This document shows positions 12,819 to 14,402 of a stretch of 14,402 bases of DNA, piece by piece. The notes beneath the pieces were generated by a model, which was given only the letters and a program-made list of their open reading frames with translations, made no database searches and was not told the origin of the DNA. The position numbers and the translations under genes were made by a program. The stretch covers positions 1 through 14,402 of the forward strand of contig CAIZOZ010000567.1 in the NCBI GenBank assembly GCA_903934745.1, in the 5' to 3' direction. Origin of the DNA: an uncultured cyanobacterium. Lineage in GTDB: Bacteria; Cyanobacteriota; Cyanobacteriia; PCC-6307; Cyanobiaceae. Within the stretch, counting starts at the first letter, position 1. Every line of letters starts with the position of its first letter.

Positions 12819-13280
12819 TCAGCCCGGTTCTGATGCACCACCGGCCAACGGGGCAGCCGCCACCACCTGCAGGCTGGTGCCCTCCCGTCCCATCACCCGC
12901 ACCGCCGCACCCACCGCCAGGGCCTGGCCCGGCTCCAGATTGATGGCCGCCCAGCTCTGGCCCTGCCAGCGCACCCGGCCCTCTCCATGGGCAGCAAAAG
13001 CCTCGATCACTTCGGCCCACTCGGCCCGGGGGCTGGCGTGCAGGGCCCGATCGCGCTGACGGCGATCCCAGCGCCGCAGCCAGCCGTAGCCCAGCCCCAC
13101 CAGGACGACGAACACGACCACCTGGAGCGCCAGCGGCATCGCCATCAGCCCACTCGCCACGGTGAGCAGCAGCCCACTGAGGCCGGCGATCAGCAGCAGG
13201 CCGTCCGTATCCAGGCCCATGAGCGCCAGCAGCAGCAGCACGCTGCCGACGATCAGCCAGACCAGAGGAGGTGTCAGCAT
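12819..13280 (-). CDS. NfeD-family membrane protein
   Basis: This is a short NfeD of 153 residues without the N-terminal ClpP-like protease domain. Three membrane helices are evident (about 4-21, 26-43, 50-69). A basic linker RRWDRRQRDR follows, then an OB-fold domain (about 98-142) with the family pattern GEGRVRWQGQSWAA and LAVGAAVRVMGREGTSLQVV. NfeD proteins are thought to partner SPFH/stomatin proteins in membrane organisation. Here the SPFH gene is immediately adjacent but divergent (65 bp between starts), so the pair probably shares control. The start is ATG 13280; no strong Shine-Dalgarno sequence is seen. The gene's 3' end faces the tandem-repeat array at 12706-12801. Confidence 0.88.
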   Translation of the reverse strand: MLTPPLVWLIVGSVLLLLALMGLDTDGLLLIAGLSGLLLTVASGLMAMPLALQVVVFVVLVGLGYGWLRRWDRRQRDRALHASPRAEWAEVIEAFAAHGEGRVRWQGQSWAAINLEPGQALAVGAAVRVMGREGTSLQVVAAAPLAGGASEPG

Positions 13281-13333
13281 CGCTTCGGGCCGGATCTGAC
13301 CAGGCAGTCCACCCTGTCTAAGTTGTGGTCCGT

Positions 13334-13339
13334 GAGGAG
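13334..13339 (+). promoter_or_regulatory. ribosome binding site of the SPFH gene
   Basis: GAGGAG six bases before ATG 13346 is one of the few good Shine-Dalgarno sequences in the window. It decides the start against the upstream GTG 13325. Confidence 0.75.
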
Positions 13340-13345
13340 TTGGGC

Positions 13346-14254
13346 ATGGAATTGGTGATTTTGCCGGTCCTGGCGGTGCTGGCAGCCGTCGGCATCAGCA
13401 GTGTGAAGGTGACCAGCAGCAGTCGCTCGATGCTGGTGGAGCGGCTCGGCAAGTACAACCGCCAGCTCAAGCCCGGGCTGTCGCTGGTGCTGCCGGGGGT
13501 GGAGCGGGTGGTGAGCCATGAATCACTCAAGGAGCGGGTGCTCGATATCCCGCCGCAGCAGTGCATCACCAAGGACAACGTCTCGATCGAAGTGGATGCG
13601 GTGGTGTATTGGCAGCTGCTGGAACATGCCCGCGCCTACTACGCCCTCGACAACCTGCAGGCGGCGATGGTGAATCTGGTGCTCACCCAGATCCGCGCCG
13701 AAATGGGCAAGCTCGACCTCGACCAGACCTTCACCACCCGTCAGGAGGTGAACGAAGTGCTGCTGCGGGAGCTCGATCAAGCCACCGATCCCTGGGGGGT
13801 GAAGGTGACCCGCGTCGAGATGCGCGACATCAAGCCCACGATCGGGGTGCAGCAGGCGATGGAGCAACAGATGACCGCCGAACGCGAGAAAAGGGCGGCG
13901 ATTCTGCGCTCGGAGGGGGAACGGGAATCCCAGGTGAATGCGGCCCGGGGCCGGGCCGAGGCCCTCGTGCTTGATGCCAGGGCCAAACAGGAAGCGCTGA
14001 TGCTGGAAACCGATGCCCAGGCCCGCCAGCAGACGGTGCTGGCCAAGGCACGGGCTGAGGCGGCCGCCGAACTGGCCCGGGTGATCAGCGCCGAACCGGC
14101 CGCCGCCGAGAGCCTGCGGCTGCTGCTGGCCAAGGACTGGATGGCCATGGGCCAGGAGATGGCCCGGGCCCAGGGAGGCAGCGTGTTGATGGTGGATCCC
14201 CAGAGCCCGGCCTCGTTACTGGCGGCACTCAAGGGGCTGCAGGAGAAGGGCTGA
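13346..14254 (+). CDS. SPFH/stomatin-like (band 7) membrane protein
   Basis: The 302-residue protein has one N-terminal membrane segment (about 2-18), an SPFH/PHB domain (about 22-190), and an Ala/Glu/Arg-rich coiled coil (about 170-250). Typical motifs are SSSRSMLVERLGKYNRQLKPG (24-44), DNVSIEVDAVVYWQ (77-90), RAEMGKLDLDQTF (117-129) and the signature VEMRDIKPTIGVQQAM (157-172). It likely forms membrane-bound oligomers acting as a scaffold. The start is ATG 13346, set by GAGGAG at 13334-13339 six bases upstream; a GTG at 13325 would add seven residues but would place that Shine-Dalgarno sequence inside the gene. It is divergent from the NfeD gene, its likely partner. The stop sits in a 14-bp palindrome shared with the stop of the opposing membrane gene. 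Confidence 0.93.
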   Translation: MELVILPVLAVLAAVGISSVKVTSSSRSMLVERLGKYNRQLKPGLSLVLPGVERVVSHESLKERVLDIPPQQCITKDNVSIEVDAVVYWQLLEHARAYYALDNLQAAMVNLVLTQIRAEMGKLDLDQTFTTRQEVNEVLLRELDQATDPWGVKVTRVEMRDIKPTIGVQQAMEQQMTAEREKRAAILRSEGERESQVNAARGRAEALVLDARAKQEALMLETDAQARQQTVLAKARAEAAAELARVISAEPAAAESLRLLLAKDWMAMGQEMARAQGGSVLMVDPQSPASLLAALKGLQEKG

Positions 14255-14262
14255 GCTCAGCC
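14249..14262. terminator. 14-bp palindrome joining two facing stop codons
   Basis: GGCTGAGCTCAGCC is a perfect palindrome containing the SPFH stop TGA (14252-14254) and, on the other strand, the stop of the MAPEG-like gene (14259-14257). There is no T-run, so termination activity is uncertain. Confidence 0.4.
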
Positions 14263-14402
14263 GTGCAGCACGCCGCGCAGGCCCTCGCTGTAGAGGATCG
14301 CCGTGCAGAGAATGCCGCCGGCCCAGCAGAGACTGCGCAGCGGCGGCAGGTTGGCCACATAGGCGCCGATGTAGCCCAGGCGCAGGGCGGGATGGAGCCA
14401 GG
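14257..14402 (-). CDS. MAPEG-like membrane protein, C-terminus only
   Basis: Forty-seven C-terminal residues are visible before the window edge, beginning WLHPALRLGYIGAYVANLPP and continuing LRSLCWAGGILCTAILYSEGL. The pattern of an Arg/Tyr-containing helix, a short loop, an LRSLxW motif and a last hydrophobic helix matches the end of MAPEG-family proteins (membrane-associated glutathione/eicosanoid metabolism family), which have four helices and about 130-160 residues. The identification rests on this fragment alone and could be another small membrane protein. The stop is two bases from the SPFH stop on the opposite strand. Confidence 0.65.
   Translation of the reverse strand, partial: WLHPALRLGYIGAYVANLPPLRSLCWAGGILCTAILYSEGLRGVLHG

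Noticed and set aside
12529..13020. Minus-strand frame through the 16-bp repeats giving a repeating basic peptide (SPLAKQPARKTARSQN-like)
   Set aside because: The 16-bp period forces the frame to cycle, and the frame overlaps the NfeD and DprA-like genes out of frame; it is more likely an artefact than a repeat protein.

Overview
The window looks like chromosomal DNA of a GC-rich picocyanobacterium, most likely of the Cyanobium/freshwater Synechococcus type. The reasons are protein-level resemblance (RplS with a long acidic N-terminal tail, PolA with the insertion seen in cyanobacterial enzymes, the DRTGG/P-loop protein, the DprA-like Rossmann protein), GC-rich codon use and near absence of the HIP1 octamer GCGATCGC (one copy seen, 5487-5494). 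No taxonomic search was possible, so this is inference.

Layout. Positions 1-2379 (minus) hold three tightly coupled dTDP-L-rhamnose genes in the transcription order rfbA-rfbC-rfbD, the last cut by the window edge; rfbB is not present. Upstream of them lies polA (2467-5463, minus). An 82-residue orphan gene (5617-5865, plus) diverges from polA, and its 3' end overlaps that of gltX (5841-7301, minus) by 25 bp. gltX follows tRNA-Asp(GTC), which has a good sigma70-type promoter at 7472-7501. Positions 7400-7823 form a 424-bp gene-free stretch holding that promoter, a probable terminator on the minus strand and a block of five 17-bp tandem repeats. Next, all on the minus strand, come rplS, a long hairpin, tRNA-Trp(CCA) and a 62-residue small protein, read in that order. 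They look like one transcription unit of translation genes. A small two-helix membrane protein lies upstream of rplS and diverges from map (methionine aminopeptidase, plus).

From 10077 to 12619 there is a short-chain dehydrogenase (minus). It diverges, across a perfect 8-1-8 dyad, from a P-loop/DRTGG protein that lacks the phosphotransacetylase catalytic domain; a compact DprA/SLOG-type protein follows that protein. The 3' end of the latter gene runs directly into degenerate ~16-bp repeats and then six 16-bp tandem repeats (12611-12801). Beyond these are a divergent NfeD/SPFH (stomatin-like) membrane pair and the C-terminus of a MAPEG-like membrane protein at the right edge.

No mobile element, CRISPR array, phage gene or defence system is visible. 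The most unusual content is the 16-17 bp tandem-repeat family at two separate 3'-end regions, together with several well-formed dyads (8149-8196, 10828-10844, 7493-7506). The P-loop/DRTGG plus DprA-like gene pair is the most interesting coding content of unknown function.
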